Origin: Ascaphus truei
Lineage: Eukaryota; Chordata; Amphibia; Anura; Ascaphidae
Reading direction: 5' to 3'
DNA: 64,000 nt
Assembly: GCA_036426205.1 (NCBI GenBank)
Contig: WSYH01000212.1
Location: 62,001-126,000, forward strand
Part shown: positions 1-11,840 of the stretch, piece after piece
Layout: every line of letters begins with the position of its first letter
How positions within the stretch are numbered: the stretch's first letter is position 1
Notes under the pieces: generated by a model
Seen by the model: only the letters and a program-made list of their open reading frames with translations
Databases searched by the model: none
What the model was told of the DNA's origin: nothing
Program-made: the position numbers and the translations under genes

Positions 1-220
1 TTCAATTAAACTTACAACGGTATATACTGTATAGGATGTACTGTATATTTATATTTATATTAAAACAGTATATTTATTTTGTATATTTATATTTATAGTA
101 CAACAGTATATATATTTTGTCTATTTATATTTAATGTACTGTATATTACAACATTACATTTACTGTATATACATTTTATATTGCTGCATATTAATAAAAC
201 AATATATTTTCTTTACATTG
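1..220 (+). repeat. AT-rich tandem repeat inside transposase intron 1
   Basis: This stretch consists of repeated TATATACTGTATAGG, TATTTATATTT and ACAGTATATA motifs. The same sequence occurs three more times at about 15,790-16,345, upstream of the second transposase copy, with a period near 170 bp. It directly precedes an acceptor-like TTTACATTGTAG at 213-223, so it probably lies in the first intron of the transposase gene. Only the last unit is inside the window. No coding potential is seen. Confidence 0.6.
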
Positions 221-223
221 TAG

Positions 224-1327
224 GGAGACAACTCTTCTGGTGGACAAAATAAGTGAGGAGAATGATGAGAGGAGGGCATTAAGGGTTAAAAACACTCTGC
301 AGGAAAAGCACAATCTGACTGTATCCGAGAGCAGCATAAAGAAGATGAGACGCAGCATTGGATGGAAATATGGACGTGTGAGGTGAGTACTGGACAGTAC
401 AGGAGGTAAAAGTGTTGTTTCGCAAACTGTACTGCACTGTGCCGCAAATTTTTTTTATTCCTTGTCATTACAGAGTGTACCCCATGATACAGGACGCAAA
501 CAAAATCAAAAAAGTGCTCCAGGCCCAGGCATGGATCGACAGCGGGGAGACTTTCCAGGATTGCATCTTCCCTGATGAGTCTACTGTGTCGCTGGAGAGA
601 TTTGCACGATTTGCGTTCCACAAAAAAGGCCGCTTATATTTGAAGCCGCGGCCAAAACACCCTGTGAAGCTGCATGTGTGGGGTGCCATCTCTAGGTGTG
701 GACCGGGATGCATTGTCATCTTTGAAGGTAAAATGTATCAAATATAATGTCACCTAATGCACTGTACTTGACTACAGTAGTGTTGCCTTACCGTACTTTA
801 TGCACTGTACTGTACTATTGTGCAGTTTTTTGAGCACTTTTCTTCTCTTGCTATAGGAATCATGAATAAAGCTTTCTTCCAAGACAACATTGTGCCCGAG
901 ATAGTGCAATACATCACACGCGACTTCCCCCATGGTCACCGCTTCTACCAGGACAACGATCCCAAGCACACTGCGTCAACGGCGCATATCCTTGAGCGCG
1001 GCATCAACTAAGTGAAGACGCCAGCGGAGTAAGTGCAGTAGACCGTGTCCCATTTTTGTTCCCCACTGTTTTTAGCTCTATAACCAATTGTCCTTTCTTT
1101 CCAATGACAGGTCGCCAGACTTCAATCCGATCGATATGGTCTGGCATCAGCTGAAGGACCATATCCGGAAAGTGGTGAAACCCTCCAAAAATGACGAGTT
1201 GTTGAAAGGCATACTGAGTTTTTGGAACTATGTACTCACCGTGGAACGCTGCAATAAATATATAGACCATATTGCCACTGTGTTGCCCATTGTCATCGCG
1301 CGTAATGGGCAAGCATCAGGAAAGTAG
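224..1327 (+). pseudogene. Tc1/mariner-type transposase, copy 1, four exons visible, first exon outside window
   Basis: This is a DDE transposase of the IS630-Tc1-mariner superfamily, a nuclear enzyme that cuts and pastes its own terminal repeats. Reading frame is continuous only if introns are removed. The exons are 224-382, 474-727, 857-1028 and 1111-1327. The introns start GTGAGT, GTAAAA and GTAAGT and end in CAG, TAG and CAG, and they are 69-129 bp long. The helix-turn-helix end (TVSESSIKKMRRSIGW) is in the first visible exon. The catalytic motifs follow: PDESTVSLE (first Asp), HPVKLHVWGAIS, YQDNDPKHT (second Asp) and SPDFNPIDMVW. The third catalytic position, normally Glu in NPIE of Tc1 proteins, is Asp here. 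The spacing from the second Asp is about 32 residues rather than the 34 usual for Tc1. One in-frame TAA occurs just after GIN in the third visible exon, so this copy is probably dead. The C-terminus (KCNKYIDH-type motif, then stop at 1325) is complete. The N-terminal exon should lie left of the window. Confidence 0.85.
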
Positions 1328-1344
1328 TTCTGTGCTGTAGTATT

Positions 1345-1703
1345 GTAAGTACTGCACCGACACACTTTATTCGAGCAAATACCCAGTATGTACCTGGCAG
1401 ATACCTGGAATGCGCCGCTCCTCACCTCTGACAAGCCCCGTTGCGTTTGCCTTCCCAGCCTGAGTTCATGCCTGGCTGACGGGCGGCTGATCTGTTAATG
1501 ATAATGATTAGGATTTAATAGGCTGCAATGCTTCGCGTGTCTACCAGATGGCATAAATTCATGAATTGTAATGCAGTATATATATATATACTGTGCAGTA
1601 TTGCAGCCAGCGGGAATAAAATGTCACAAACCTCAATACACCCGGGTATACCCGAATTCGTGGGACTAGCCGAGCTCGAATAAAGTGTGTCGCCAGTGTA
1701 CAG
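1345..1703 (+). mobile_element. Transposon 3' end or MITE with TA-flanked inverted repeats
   Basis: An inverted repeat of the form CGACACACTTTATTCGAG occurs at about 1352-1373 and, as its complement, at about 1672-1693. The outer edge is TACTG on the left and CAGTGTA on the right, consistent with a TA target duplication. The same end sequence terminates the copy at 17,577-18,003, a fragment near 22,600 and the insert at 60,979-61,310. It lies just 3' of the transposase, so it is either the transposon's own 3' terminal region with subterminal inverted repeats, or a related MITE. No coding potential. Confidence 0.55.
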
Positions 1704-1754
1704 TATGATACAGGTAAGTATGGCAAAGATTTTTTCTTTCCAGATAGTAAGAGT

Positions 1755-2940
1755 AATTTTTATTTTAAAGATATTAAAGAATGTACTGTATTGTATTAAA
1801 AAAATGTGACTGTAAACCATAGTGACTGACAAATATTTTCACACCCTGATGAAATACTGTCTTAGTGTACTCTCAATTCTCACAGTGCTGTGCACATCAG
1901 ATTTACATTTCAAATTCGAGAGGGGATTTTTCAAAGCATTACCGTTCAAACAACAGGCCTCTAAGGGTTGGGGGAGGGGGATGGTGTGATTAGAAGCAGG
2001 CGTGCTGAGTGTTTGTAGATCGGCTATGGGCGGATTAAGAACACAATGGCAATATGCAGCAGATCAACGACCCAGTGGAGAGGGGGGGATGGTACTGTAG
2101 GCTAGGGAGACTCAGCCGATTGACGCTTGGCTAGGGAGGGATTAAAAACTCTGGAGGTGTGTGGCTGAAATAGTTAACAGCAGTGTCATTTCAAAAGGCA
2201 GTTCATCATAATAATTTGATGAATAAACCCCCAAAGACAACCCCCAAATACAGTACATAAAAAGCAAGTCACTTTAACTCCCTGTGCCCCATGCACCAAA
2301 AATGTTTTGTGGCAGAAGAATTTAATAAAGGCTGTAGAATGTATTATTGTGTGTTGATGTTTTGAATTGCTGTACACTTTAAATGTTTCAACATTGTACA
2401 GTACTGTACTGTATGTGTAAATAAATGTTTTTCTACTGACTCCACCAATAAAAGAATAAGTTGAATTGCCTCAAATTGTTTCCATTTGCTCCTTTGACAG
2501 TGTAACAAATGTAGAGGCTTGCTGCACTGTTTTTTACTGGCTGGTCGCGCAATTGGCGTAGGAACTACGGCAATTGGCGTGGGAACTAGGTCAATTGGCG
2601 TGGGAACTTCTGTTTTACGGCACCTAGAAATAAAATTTATTTGGCCCCTAGAGGTTAGGAACCCCCTCAATTGACCCCAACAGGGTCCGAGCAGTAATGG
2701 CGGCGAGAAAGGGTCACGCCGGCGAGGAGGGTCCTACCATTGAGCGCAATGGCGGAGAAAGCTTTGAACCGGCTAAGTCAGAATGAGGGCTCAGATTTGG
2801 TCACCATGTAGTCCTAGTTGCGGCAGGATTGCATGGCAAATTGCGACCCTCTCGTGGCAACAGAACGGAGTCAGGATGATGTTAAAGTTCAGGTTTCTGC
2901 CATTGACTTGCATGGCAGAAAAAAAGCCACTTTGGCCAGC
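1755..2940 (+). repeat. Unclassified 1.4-kb repeat family, copy A
   Basis: This block matches, almost base for base by eye, blocks at 18,890-20,400 and 20,405-22,270 (plus) and at 4,880-6,290 and 11,840-13,265 (minus). It contains a conserved 3'UTR-like part (GTGTAAATAAATG, CCAATAAAAG) near 2,415-2,455. It then has three clustered copies of AATTGGCGTRGGAACT at 2,548-2,609, and CpG-rich sequence (GGTCACGCCGGCGAGGAGGG) near 2,710. No protein of known family is visible on either strand. The copy ends shortly before a 30-bp poly(A) at 3,023. Confidence 0.7.
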
Positions 2941-3022
2941 GTTCACGTCACCGTCATGAAAGAAAATAACAGAAAACGCATGGTGTAGTACAATTTCCAA
3001 CCCGATTGGATACTATATAGTG

Positions 3023-3052
<30 letters not shown>
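3023..3052 (+). repeat. Poly(A) run
   Basis: About 30 consecutive A follow the truncated copy of the 1.4-kb repeat. It could be a retroposon tail or a simple microsatellite. I see no target-site duplication that settles the point. Confidence 0.8.
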
Positions 3053-3053
<1 letters not shown>

Positions 3054-3860
3054 AAAAGGAATTTGTTTAAAAAAATTCCACTCACACTTTCCTCCTTTTC
3101 ATTAAAGCAGTACAGAGACACTCTCTCTCGAATGAGAGCAATGGATAGGAACTACACATGCATAATAAACCCCTTTGTAATCTTTTCTTTCATCCGTGGT
3201 TGGTATTACCCAGGAAATAATGAAAAATACTAATTGAGTAATATCAATCTCAAAATGTATTACAATAAAATAAAAGCAATAGATGTGCACTCAATTCAGT
3301 ACATATTGGCCAATTCGTTGATAAGAAAATCCCGACTGTTATGCCACCTATTCGCCGGTATACAACACGTGAGGCTCACTCCGCGTTCCGGATCACATCC
3401 ACGTTCACTTCCAAGCTGAGTGAAGTTGAGGGGCAGAAGGCTGTGTAGAGAGAGATCTCCGCTGCAGACTCCGCCGTCACGAATGTGCCCAATGGATGAA
3501 CATGTACTGAATGTACCAAACAAATACCAAATTAAATCAAAAACCAAGCACCAAAAGAAACACAAAAAATTAAATTAACAAAACACCAAAAAACAGAAAT
3601 TAAAAAGCAAACACAAAAAAAGAATTTAAAACACCAAAAATTAACCTGAAATAAAAAACCAAAACACCAAAAATGTATCCAAAATTTACAAAAAAATCAA
3701 TAAAAAAACACTAGAAAGAAAATACAGAGCCCAATGAACAAAATATACTTATACAATGAATGAAAACAAGCATTTGCCAAAAAAATGCATTGCTTGTCAT
3801 TTGTATTTACCTACCTGCTTGCGGCAGCTTTTATTCTTAAAAATCACCGGCTTTTACCTG
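3053..3860. other. No gene seen; A/C-rich low-complexity tract
   Basis: Between 3,520 and 3,740 the sequence is a low-complexity tract built from ACACCAAAAA-like words. The rest (3,053-3,520) has only short frames with no recognisable domain. Nothing supports a gene. Confidence 0.6.
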
Positions 3861-3869
3861 AGCATGTTC

Positions 3870-4060
3870 CATGGAATGCCACGCTGTCACCTGATGGGAG
3901 CATGCCGGGACTCCTTTTGCCTTCCAGCCAGGACGCATCTGCCGCGGCTGACGTGCGGTGATGTGTTAATTGATAATGGTTCAGGATTGACTATGCTGCA
4001 ATGCTTCGCATTGTCGCCAGATGGCATTAAAAATTCATGACTTGTAATGCCGCCAGAATC
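3870..4060 (+). mobile_element. Fragment of transposon 3' region
   Basis: The words TGCTGCAATGCTTCGC and CAGATGGCAT with an AAATTCATGA-type continuation match the region downstream of transposase copy 1 (1,436-1,590) and of copy 2 (17,690-17,815). It is therefore a third, truncated copy of the same transposon 3' region, without transposase exons. The following 4,060-4,880 has no recognisable coding or repeat structure. Confidence 0.5.
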
Positions 4061-4879
4061 AGTAATGTGTCGGCTTTCGGCTTGCAGGTGTTTCGTTTAA
4101 AAAGATACTGTACCACAGTTGTGCCCATTGACTAACTTGGCATTGGCCTTGAGACTGAAGGAAAGAGAGAGTAAGAGTTGCACAAAAATGTATCAATTTA
4201 GGTTTTCATATTAAAGAAAAAGACAAAAGACCAAGTTCAGTTTGTGTTACACTATTCTTCAGAGACCACCCGCCATAAGTGTTCAAGTGCAGCCTGCTTC
4301 CAAACTGGACAGAAGTACGCGTATTTGATATGGGCCGCAATTAATGCAACAGAGGATAAGATGGCAACAGTTTGCTCAATTTATCAGTATTTTTATCGAG
4401 AAATATTGACTTTTACAAATTTTTCGCCAACTCCTCATACGTGGAAGGGAGCGTTGCAGTGCAGTACGGAAAAGGTTATGTGAGTAGTGTGCCCCTGTTT
4501 CACCGTATTGAGCTCCAATGTGTTGGAGGGTATTGGTGTTATCACTGGGTTTTTCCCGTTTATCTATGATCATGGAGGCACAAAACGCAAAGGGTCGTGT
4601 TAAAACCAAGTAAGAAGCGACAGTCGCTGCCAAAGCACTGACACACACCCAGGACACAGCATCAGCACCCACAGCACGGCTTCCAATGACGGTCCATGGC
4701 AGTGGACAACCATGAGCCTGAGGCTGAGCTGGATTTGGCCACATTGCCCAGTTTTGATGAAGCTTGACAATACTTAGACGATTTTCCAGCATCACCTGTG
4801 ACTACAGATGACTAATAGTCCCGCTGCCAACTATGACGTGAATGATGAAGAAATCGGACTGGCAGTGGCGTGGACCGGC

Positions 4880-6290
4880 GCCGGAACAAGATGGAATGGG
4901 AATTCAATGGTGGTAATATCTTGTTGCCGTATTATTTATGGGTGGGAGCTGGCTGGGTACTTCTTTAGGGGCTGGACCATACTGTACATTAAAACTTTTA
5001 TTTTTGTTTTTCCTAACCGTAGAAAACGGCTAATGTGGGGGGATTTCGATTGGATAAAATTGTACTGTATGCCTGATTGTTTCCGGCCAGTACAGTATAT
5101 GTTGTAATAAACCCAAAAAATAAAACTATGCCTTTTTCGACCATGTCAGTATATGTTTCATTTTTGTCGTCCACAGTTACTGGTACAGTGGTATGACAGT
5201 CCTAACATCTATGGGCAAAGAAAAGATTTACATCGCTAGGTGCCCTTAGAACAGAAGTTCCCACGCCAATTGCCCGGTGAACTTGACCGACCCCTAAGTA
5301 GTTCCCACGCCAATTGCGCGATAATGTAAAAATAACCCGTTCTTGGGACTGAGACGTTTGTTGAATTTACCTAGTCCTCATGCGGGGAGGACCCTTCCAA
5401 TATTGCAACTATCAGCCTTGCACACCCCCGGAACCGGACGTGTCACAAAGACAGTTAATTTAAAAGCACATTACCAAGTGGCTTTTTTTCTGCCATGCAA
5501 GTCAATGGCGCTAAACATGAATTAATACATCACCCGACTCCGTTCTTTGTGGTGCCAAGCGTCGCAATTTCCCATGCAATCCGCGCACCTAGGACACATG
5601 GTGACCAGAATTGAGCCTAGCTCTCGAACCGAACCGGAGTTCTGGGTTACAGGTTTCTGCTCATTCTACTTAGGTTTCCGCGTAACAGCTTTCTGCTCGC
5701 CATGTGCGCTTTCAATGGTAGGACCCTCACCCTCGTCCGGCGTGAAGCCTTTCCTCCGCCCATACTACTGCTCGGACCACCTGTTGGGGTCAGATGAGGG
5801 GGTTCCTAACTCTTAGGGGGCCCAAATAATTTATCTTCAGTAGTGGCCCAATAAAACAGTAAGTTCCCACTGCCAATTGACCTAGTTCCCCACGCCAATT
5901 TGCAGTAGTTCCTACGACCAATGTGCCGTAGTACCAACCATACCAAAATGGCGAGCAGCCGTCTGTAAACGATGTGCTGCTTACATTACGCTGTCAACAG
6001 GAGGCAAATGGACCAAAAAAAAAAACCCAATTTGAGGCAATTCAACTTACTTCTTTTATTGGTGAGTCAGATACAGAAAACATTTTTACACATACGAACA
6101 GTAATGTACAATGTTGAAACTTTACAAGTGCACACAATTCAAACATCAACACACAATATACAGCTCAACAGCCTTTATTAAATTCTTCTGCCACACAAAC
6201 ATTTTTGGATGCATGGGGCACAGGGGATAAGTGACTGCTTTTATGTACTGGTGGTTTGCGGGGTTGTCTTGGGGGTTTATTCATCAAGAT
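4880..6290 (-). repeat. Unclassified 1.4-kb repeat family, copy B
   Basis: Read on the minus strand it runs from the GATGAATAAACCCCC-type start near 6,290, through the AATAAA-like words and the AATTGGCG cluster (5,860-5,940), to a second cluster near 5,250-5,330. It then continues into sequence that matches 21,815-22,230. This shows that the repeat extends about 400 bp beyond the part shared by all copies. It is indel-rich compared with copies A and E. Confidence 0.65.
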
Positions 6291-6423
6291 TATTATGTGA
6301 AAAAAGGGGGGGGGGGATAAGAGCACTTGCAAAAATCGGACAACTGGCTATGGGAATGTGCAAAAAACATGAAAAAAAGGTTTATTGTGGCTAACACGCA
6401 ATTAAAATTACATGTTCCCACCG

Positions 6424-6467
6424 TCCTCTGACGCGTTTCGTTCCTAACGAGACTTTATCAAAGAGTA
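6424..6467 (-). ncRNA. Hammerhead-ribozyme-like motif of a Penelope-like element
   Basis: On the minus strand the order is a short stem I (CTCT/AGAG), TTTGATAAAG in place of CUGAUGA, a stem-loop ending in GGAAC, then GAAAC, a GCGT mini-stem III and a CAG cleavage-site equivalent. This is the arrangement of the minimal hammerheads described in Penelope-like elements. The core departs from CUGAUGA, so activity is doubtful. It sits at the 3' side of the minus-strand Penelope-like element described next. Confidence 0.5.
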
Positions 6468-6847
6468 TTCCTTGTGCTGCAGACTCCTCATGATAGCCCT
6501 ACTTACTTAATTGAAACGGGTGGAGGGTGTTGCCCATGTACGCATCACCTGTTAGTCATTGCACCTATTGCAGTCCCTACCTTATGTGTTGTTACCTTAT
6601 ATATGTATTGATGTGTAATTACAGCATCGGGGGGTTAAGAAAATATATGGAGAAAGGCAAGCATAACTATAAGTCCTCAAATTATAACTTGGATCTAACT
6701 ACAGGTTGCTGTGGCAGTATATAAACAAAACTAGATGAGTACCACACAGGCATATAATGTTGGAGTCGGATTTCTTAGGAATATGAGACAAGGAGGGGAA
6801 ATAAACCCCATTTTTGGGGGAAAAAAAAAAAAAAAAATTTTTAAATT

Positions 6848-6922
6848 GGGGGGGGGGGGGGAGGGGGGGGGGGGGGGGGGGGAAAAAAAAATTTTGTTTT
6901 TTTTTTTTTTTTTTTTTTTTTT
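6848..6922. repeat. Homopolymer cluster G/A/T
   Basis: A run of about 35 bases that is almost all G is followed by A9 and a T run of about 26. Frames through it give only polyglycine or polylysine strings. It is either a real low-complexity insertion or a sequencing/assembly artefact inside the 3' part of the minus-strand Penelope-like element. I see no gene here. Confidence 0.7.
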
Positions 6923-7754
6923 GTAAAAAAACAATATAGGATACTTACAAAGAATCCACTATAAAAGACTTTCCCTTAACAGAGAAAGAACGTATTAGAA
7001 TAACACTCCCCCCCCCCCAATCATCAAGACTGTTTTAATGAGACACATAAAGATATTTAAGCAATATAAGATAAGTTAAAAAACAAAGAAAGAAGAAGAA
7101 AAAGAACATATTATAGCCAAAAAAACATAGACATGAAAAAATTATATATAAGACAAAAAAACAATTTTAAAAAACCATTGTGGACAACAGACCGACTACA
7201 TTATTATAGCTTATTACATCTATAAGGCTCTTATCAGAGGACTGTTACGAGTGGAGATTTGTGTTATTTATTGTTTATTTTAGAGGTGAGGATTTCTCGC
7301 CCCCTCGGGGGCTTACAAAAAAAATTTTAATTGCATGATCGGGGTTATAGAAAAATGTCTCTTACATACCTGGAGATATTATGATTCTATTTTTAATTTT
7401 TTACCATATGACAATTTAAACATAACTATAATGTCGCCGACATTCTAATTAGTCGACATACCCCAAAAATTATCGATACATTTTTGCTTATATAATAACC
7501 TCTTAAATAATCAAGGAATAGTGTATACCATGTCATACGTTCTAATTCATATTGAGATTATGTTTTATAATTATTAATACTAGTTTGGGGGGTTTTTTTT
7601 TCCTTTTTTTTTATTCGGTTCCTCCACTCTCCACTCTTTTCACCCTTAACTGTCATTTACAAAAATGGACCAGTTCCCAGTCTAATTTAATCCAGAGGGG
7701 TGGAGATGGAGAGAGACTATTCATACAGTAGATCAACATCATTCTCTTTTTTAT

Positions 7755-8290
7755 TCAAACTGTTTTAGTCTGTCCCCTCCCTCTTTGCAATTGGTTACGT
7801 GTTCCAGGCCTGAAAAGACAACCCCTCAAGTCCACCCTTAGGTCACATATTAAAGTGTCTGGGAACGGGGTGCAAGGTGTCATTTTTTTTTCTTTATAAG
7901 CCGCACGTGCTCTTGGATTCTGAGCTTTAAAGCTCTTGTTGTGCGTCCGATATAAAATCATGTTGTGTTGCCACCTACACGTAATCATATACCCACGTTT
8001 AGACTGGGTTGCAGTTGATGAATGTCGTATTTTTGGTTCCCTTTGTTTAATACAGTTAAATCTTCATGCATTTGAATATTGGCAGATGATTACACCGGCT
8101 GCGGCATTGCATTTGTCGAAAACCTTAGGTAGTTTCGTAGGCCATCGGAAACCGTTGATGAAAACAGACTGGGTGAGAGTACGCTGCCACAGATTTAGCT
8201 TTGCGGAAACTAGTTTTGGCCCTTTCTCAGTGATTTGATTAGATCTTGGTCTAGTTAAGCGTTTTGTCCCATGTTGTTGTTTCGCCAAAC
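7755..8290 (-). pseudogene. PLE-1 GIY-YIG endonuclease region, broken
   Basis: The frame around 8,000-7,900 reads GYMITCRWQHNMILY then RTHNKSFKAQ. This aligns by eye with the vYlI-C-C-x-YvG-T-R-x-lk-R pattern of GIY-YIG domains of Penelope-like elements. The upstream part (8,288-8,064) has the spaced Cys and basic pattern that precedes this domain. The catalytic Gly-Ile-Tyr and Tyr-Val-Gly words are altered, so nuclease activity is unlikely. The domain would cut the target site for insertion. Confidence 0.55.
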
Positions 8291-8764
8291 TATTATCTAA
8301 TAATGTGTGATTGTTTACTCTGCTGTGATTAATGAAGAGTGGTAATGGTTACCACCCTCCCTTACCCCACTGATTCCTTCTGCAGCATTTGTGGAGAGTA
8401 GATCTCTCCTTATGCTTCTTAAACAGAGCTAGCGTGTCTAAAAGCTCTTGTTCTTTGTTTATCCTCTCCTCTACTCCACAAATCTTGCCTGACAACCAGT
8501 TTTTTTTGACTGTACTTCAAAATTCTTTACCGTGGAGGCACAATCTTTTTTTTAGCGCATGAATTGTCCTGGGTATGCCCCTCTTTAGTGGTGCCAGCAT
8601 GATGCTGCTTGCCACAGATAAGTGTTCCTCGAATTGGGCTTCCTGTACACATCGGTCTGAATCTCTCCTCCATGTCTATATAAATCATAAGTCCTAAATA
8701 CACAAATGTGGTGAATACTGGATCATTTATGTGAGTGTAAATTATAATCATTAATATTTAAAGA

Positions 8765-10166
8765 CTGGTTATAAAAGTATCCAGAGCATGTGCATCACCC
8801 TCCCAAACAAAAATAAGTCATCTATATTATAGCCGTCTATAAAAAGATGATGTGGTTCCTTATACATATTTTGATCACCGAAATAAAAAAGTGATATCCC
8901 ATAGGCCCATAAAAAGATAGAATTCGCGTTACGAGGTGCAAATGACGTGGCCCATAGCCTTGGCCCTATAAGTTGTAAATAACATTGTTGCATCATACAG
9001 AGAAATAATGGTGTGTGAGTAAAAAAGGTGATAGGATGCAATAAGAAAAACACACAGTGCAGGGGAGAGATAAGATTCATTTCAAAAAAGTGTTGAGCAG
9101 CCTCTATTGCCTTGTCCTATGGCTAATGATGGGTTTTTGTACAGAGATTGCACATCCATAGTACCCCTATACAGTTATGGTTCCATTGTATAAATTTCAA
9201 ATCCTCAATGAGAGTCTCTTGAGGTCCTTGATAAAGGAGGGTAGACTTAGCACTAGAGGACCTGCCAAAAATGATTCAACATAAACGTGATAACCATCTC
9301 CCAAAGATCCAATGCCTCGACAAAACGGCCTACCGGCGGATGCGTAGGAGTCTTAGGTCTTTGGAGATGGTAAAAATAGGTGTGTTTGTGACAGGATGTT
9401 GTGTGTAAGGAAGACCCAAACTCTTTTAGGATTGAGGGGACATAAATACCTCCCCAAGTCGAGGGTGTTTTCAAATTCCCCGAGGAGGAACCTGTGTTAG
9501 GATCTGTTTTCAGTTTTTTGTAGGACACTGTATCTCCCAGTTTTGAGGGCGTCTCTATTGTATAGTCCTCCAGAGGAATGGACGACTATTGCTCCTCATT
9601 CTGTCTGCTTTTTTTATTATGATGGATTTATCCTTTTGGGAGTCTCAATAGCTCCCGTCTCTCAGACCTCGTTAGATTATCACTGTAACTCGTATCAATT
9701 TCAATCTCAGCTAACATTTTTCAGGGTCCCTTCCACTAGTTTTTCCAAACGTGGACACACAAGGGCCTTGGATTGATTGGCGCAAAAAAAGATAGATTCT
9801 TTTGTCCTAATTGGTTGTGTCGTGTTTTGAAGCAAAAATCAGGGGGGATCATTGTTTGGTGTGGCGCTGGATTGTTCATCGAGCAGCCCCTCCCAAATCT
9901 GTCATAGCACAGTATAGTATTCTCTGAATGACCAACCTTTTCTAACACATACTCAGATTATTCACATCAGTTTTTCAGAGGTACATTATCAGGGACTTCC
10001 ATGGATAGAAAAATCCAGTGGGACTCTCCTTAAATGAAAAAAACTTTGTTAATGCCAGTTTACGGGTGTGTTGAAAAACTGCAGGTCTATGATAGTGTAA
10101 ACACAATGAAAGGTAATCAGGGGGGGCGAAGTTTAGCCCCTTATTGAGGAGAGAAAGTTGAATCAA
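8765..10166 (-). pseudogene. PLE-1 reverse transcriptase region, broken
   Basis: This is reverse transcriptase of the Penelope type, which would copy element RNA at a nicked target. The segment 10,166-9,975 is the N-terminal conserved block (SLLNKGLNFAPP). The segment 9,528-9,253 carries FYHLQRPKTPTHPP, the equivalent of the YHLPKVHK..PPGRPIVS motif. The segment 9,080-8,769 carries RLWATSFAPRNANSIF (like GTAMGT..AP.YANL) and YNIDDLFLFG, the YIDD box. The pieces lie in different frames with stops between them. Confidence 0.75.
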
Positions 10167-11347
10167 AAGTCAATGTCACATGTGAAAATATTGATAAACA
10201 TTGTCCTCTGCTAAACTGTATTTTTCCTTTTTGTTTGCACCTCTTTGAGGTCCCCTCTTCCTCTTGGACCTCCGCGTCCTTAAAAATGCGGGGTGAAGAG
10301 GATGAGGTAGATGGTCCGTATCCTATCATTGTGTATGTGCATGGTATTCGTTCGACTCCGCGATGAGTCTCTGTAGGACTCCACCTGTGCTTTTTTTTAT
10401 TCCATATATCCTCACTCTTGTCAAGGATACTGTATGAATTCTATTTTCTCCCTCTGAGTATCTGAATCTGCACTGGACACTTCCGTATACTATTTTTTAA
10501 GATTGATTTTTTGGGGGTGGGAAGAAGGGAAAGATCCCCATCTTTCCAACTAGGTTTATTTTGTGGGGGGATTGGATCTGCCCCCTGGGGCGGTTCGGTT
10601 CGTATTTGCTGGATTTCTTTCCCCAGAAAGTAGACCTGTTTTTTTAATAATCCGGTTTGTTCCCTTTCAAACTTTATCTGCTTTTTCTCCAGGATAGTTT
10701 TTTCTACTTTCGTCCACATTCGGGACAAAATATGTCATTACTGCCAAAATGCTCCATTTTACTTAAAAGGGCCCTCAGTTGAATTTTTTAGCTCTGTGAT
10801 GTCTTTTTCTAAAAAAGACCTTTCTTCATTCTTGTGAGCTAGTATCCGTCCTATTAGTTTAAAGGAGCCATTAATCCAGTACTGCCCCTCCACTATTCTC
10901 AAATTCTTTACTGGCAAACCCAAAGGTGGCGAGCGATTTTTTTAATTCTGAGACCCCGTGGTTATTCTATTAACTCTGCATAATTCTCTAACGGATTGTG
11001 TGTTGTGATGTTCCCCACCCTAGCGCCTAATGTTTAAAGATACGGAGATTTTCAATCTCTGAAATAGGTAACCAGGTCAGAGGTTCATCACAGCTTATAT
11101 TCCCCACTCTCATCAAATATCTGCTGAAGCCTTTCACTGTCCGCTTGGTATGGTCCCGACACCTAAACACATATGTATCAGTGCCTTCTCTTGAGGGAGC
11201 TTCTTCAGGGAATTCTTCCATAATAATAAAATAGTGTTTGTAAATAATGGAGTTAGTCAAACAACAAATGTTATCGATGAGAAAGGAAACAATCCAATGA
11301 TCAATGTGAACATTATATGCAATAAAACAAAAAGACTTTTCCTTCAT

Positions 11348-11840
11348 ATACAGAAAAAAATATAGTTATAGTATGCACTGCCCACCAGTCCAGGTCCTGA
11401 TATGATAATAATAAAGTCATATGTTATGCTCATGGTTAACATGAGCTACCCACAATATCTCTAGAAGAGGGTGGAGTAAGGGGATGACCCCCTAAATCTA
11501 AATTGGGTGTCTAAGAAAAACTTGCTGGCAAGTCTGATTGTTTTCTAATATTAAGCAAGCGGAATTGGTCGAGTACTCTGTACATCAGGTATACGGTAAT
11601 GAACTATAGGCAGTAAGCCGTCCGGTCTATCGCACTGGGTTAAATAACCCGACACGGAGTGATGAAGCCGTATAACCTGACCGGTGACGTGAATCAAAAC
11701 CGGCGGTGGCGTCACTTCTCTGGTGGGCCTCTCTGTATCCGTGGTCTGCGATGTCCTGCAGCACATCCGTACAGCTGATTTTCTAATCCGGGGGATCCTG
11801 TCCCCCCCCCCCCCCCCCCACTGGCGGGGTCTTATTAGTG
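11348..11840. other. No gene seen; contains an 18-bp C run
   Basis: I see no supported coding region. A run of about 18 C lies at 11,802-11,819, close to where the minus-strand copies of the 1.4-kb repeat begin. The homopolymer lengths in this part of the window should be treated with caution. Confidence 0.5.

Larger units (their letters stand above)
6424..11347 (-). mobile_element. Degenerate Penelope-like retroelement (PLE-1)
   Basis: The minus strand carries a decayed Penelope-like reverse transcriptase plus GIY-YIG protein, read in several frames. The order is a basic coiled-coil N-terminus (about 10,728-10,441) and the LLNKGLNFAP and HTRKLALTKFF motifs (10,150-10,030). Then come NLTRSERRELL (about 9,660), SYKKLKTDP (9,525), FYHLQRPKTPTHPP (RT motif, about 9,380-9,340), and IDDLFLFG (the YIDD catalytic box, about 8,800). 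Last is a C-terminal endonuclease-like region 8,290-7,755. Many stops and frameshifts mean it is dead. No matching terminal repeat was found at its 5' side near 11,350. Confidence 0.8.

Noticed and set aside
1515..1832. 105-codon minus-strand frame
   Set aside because: It is antisense to the transposon 3' region with inverted repeats and has no motif.
6731..6934. Open frames on both strands through the G/A/T runs
   Set aside because: They encode only polylysine, polyphenylalanine and polyglycine strings created by homopolymers.
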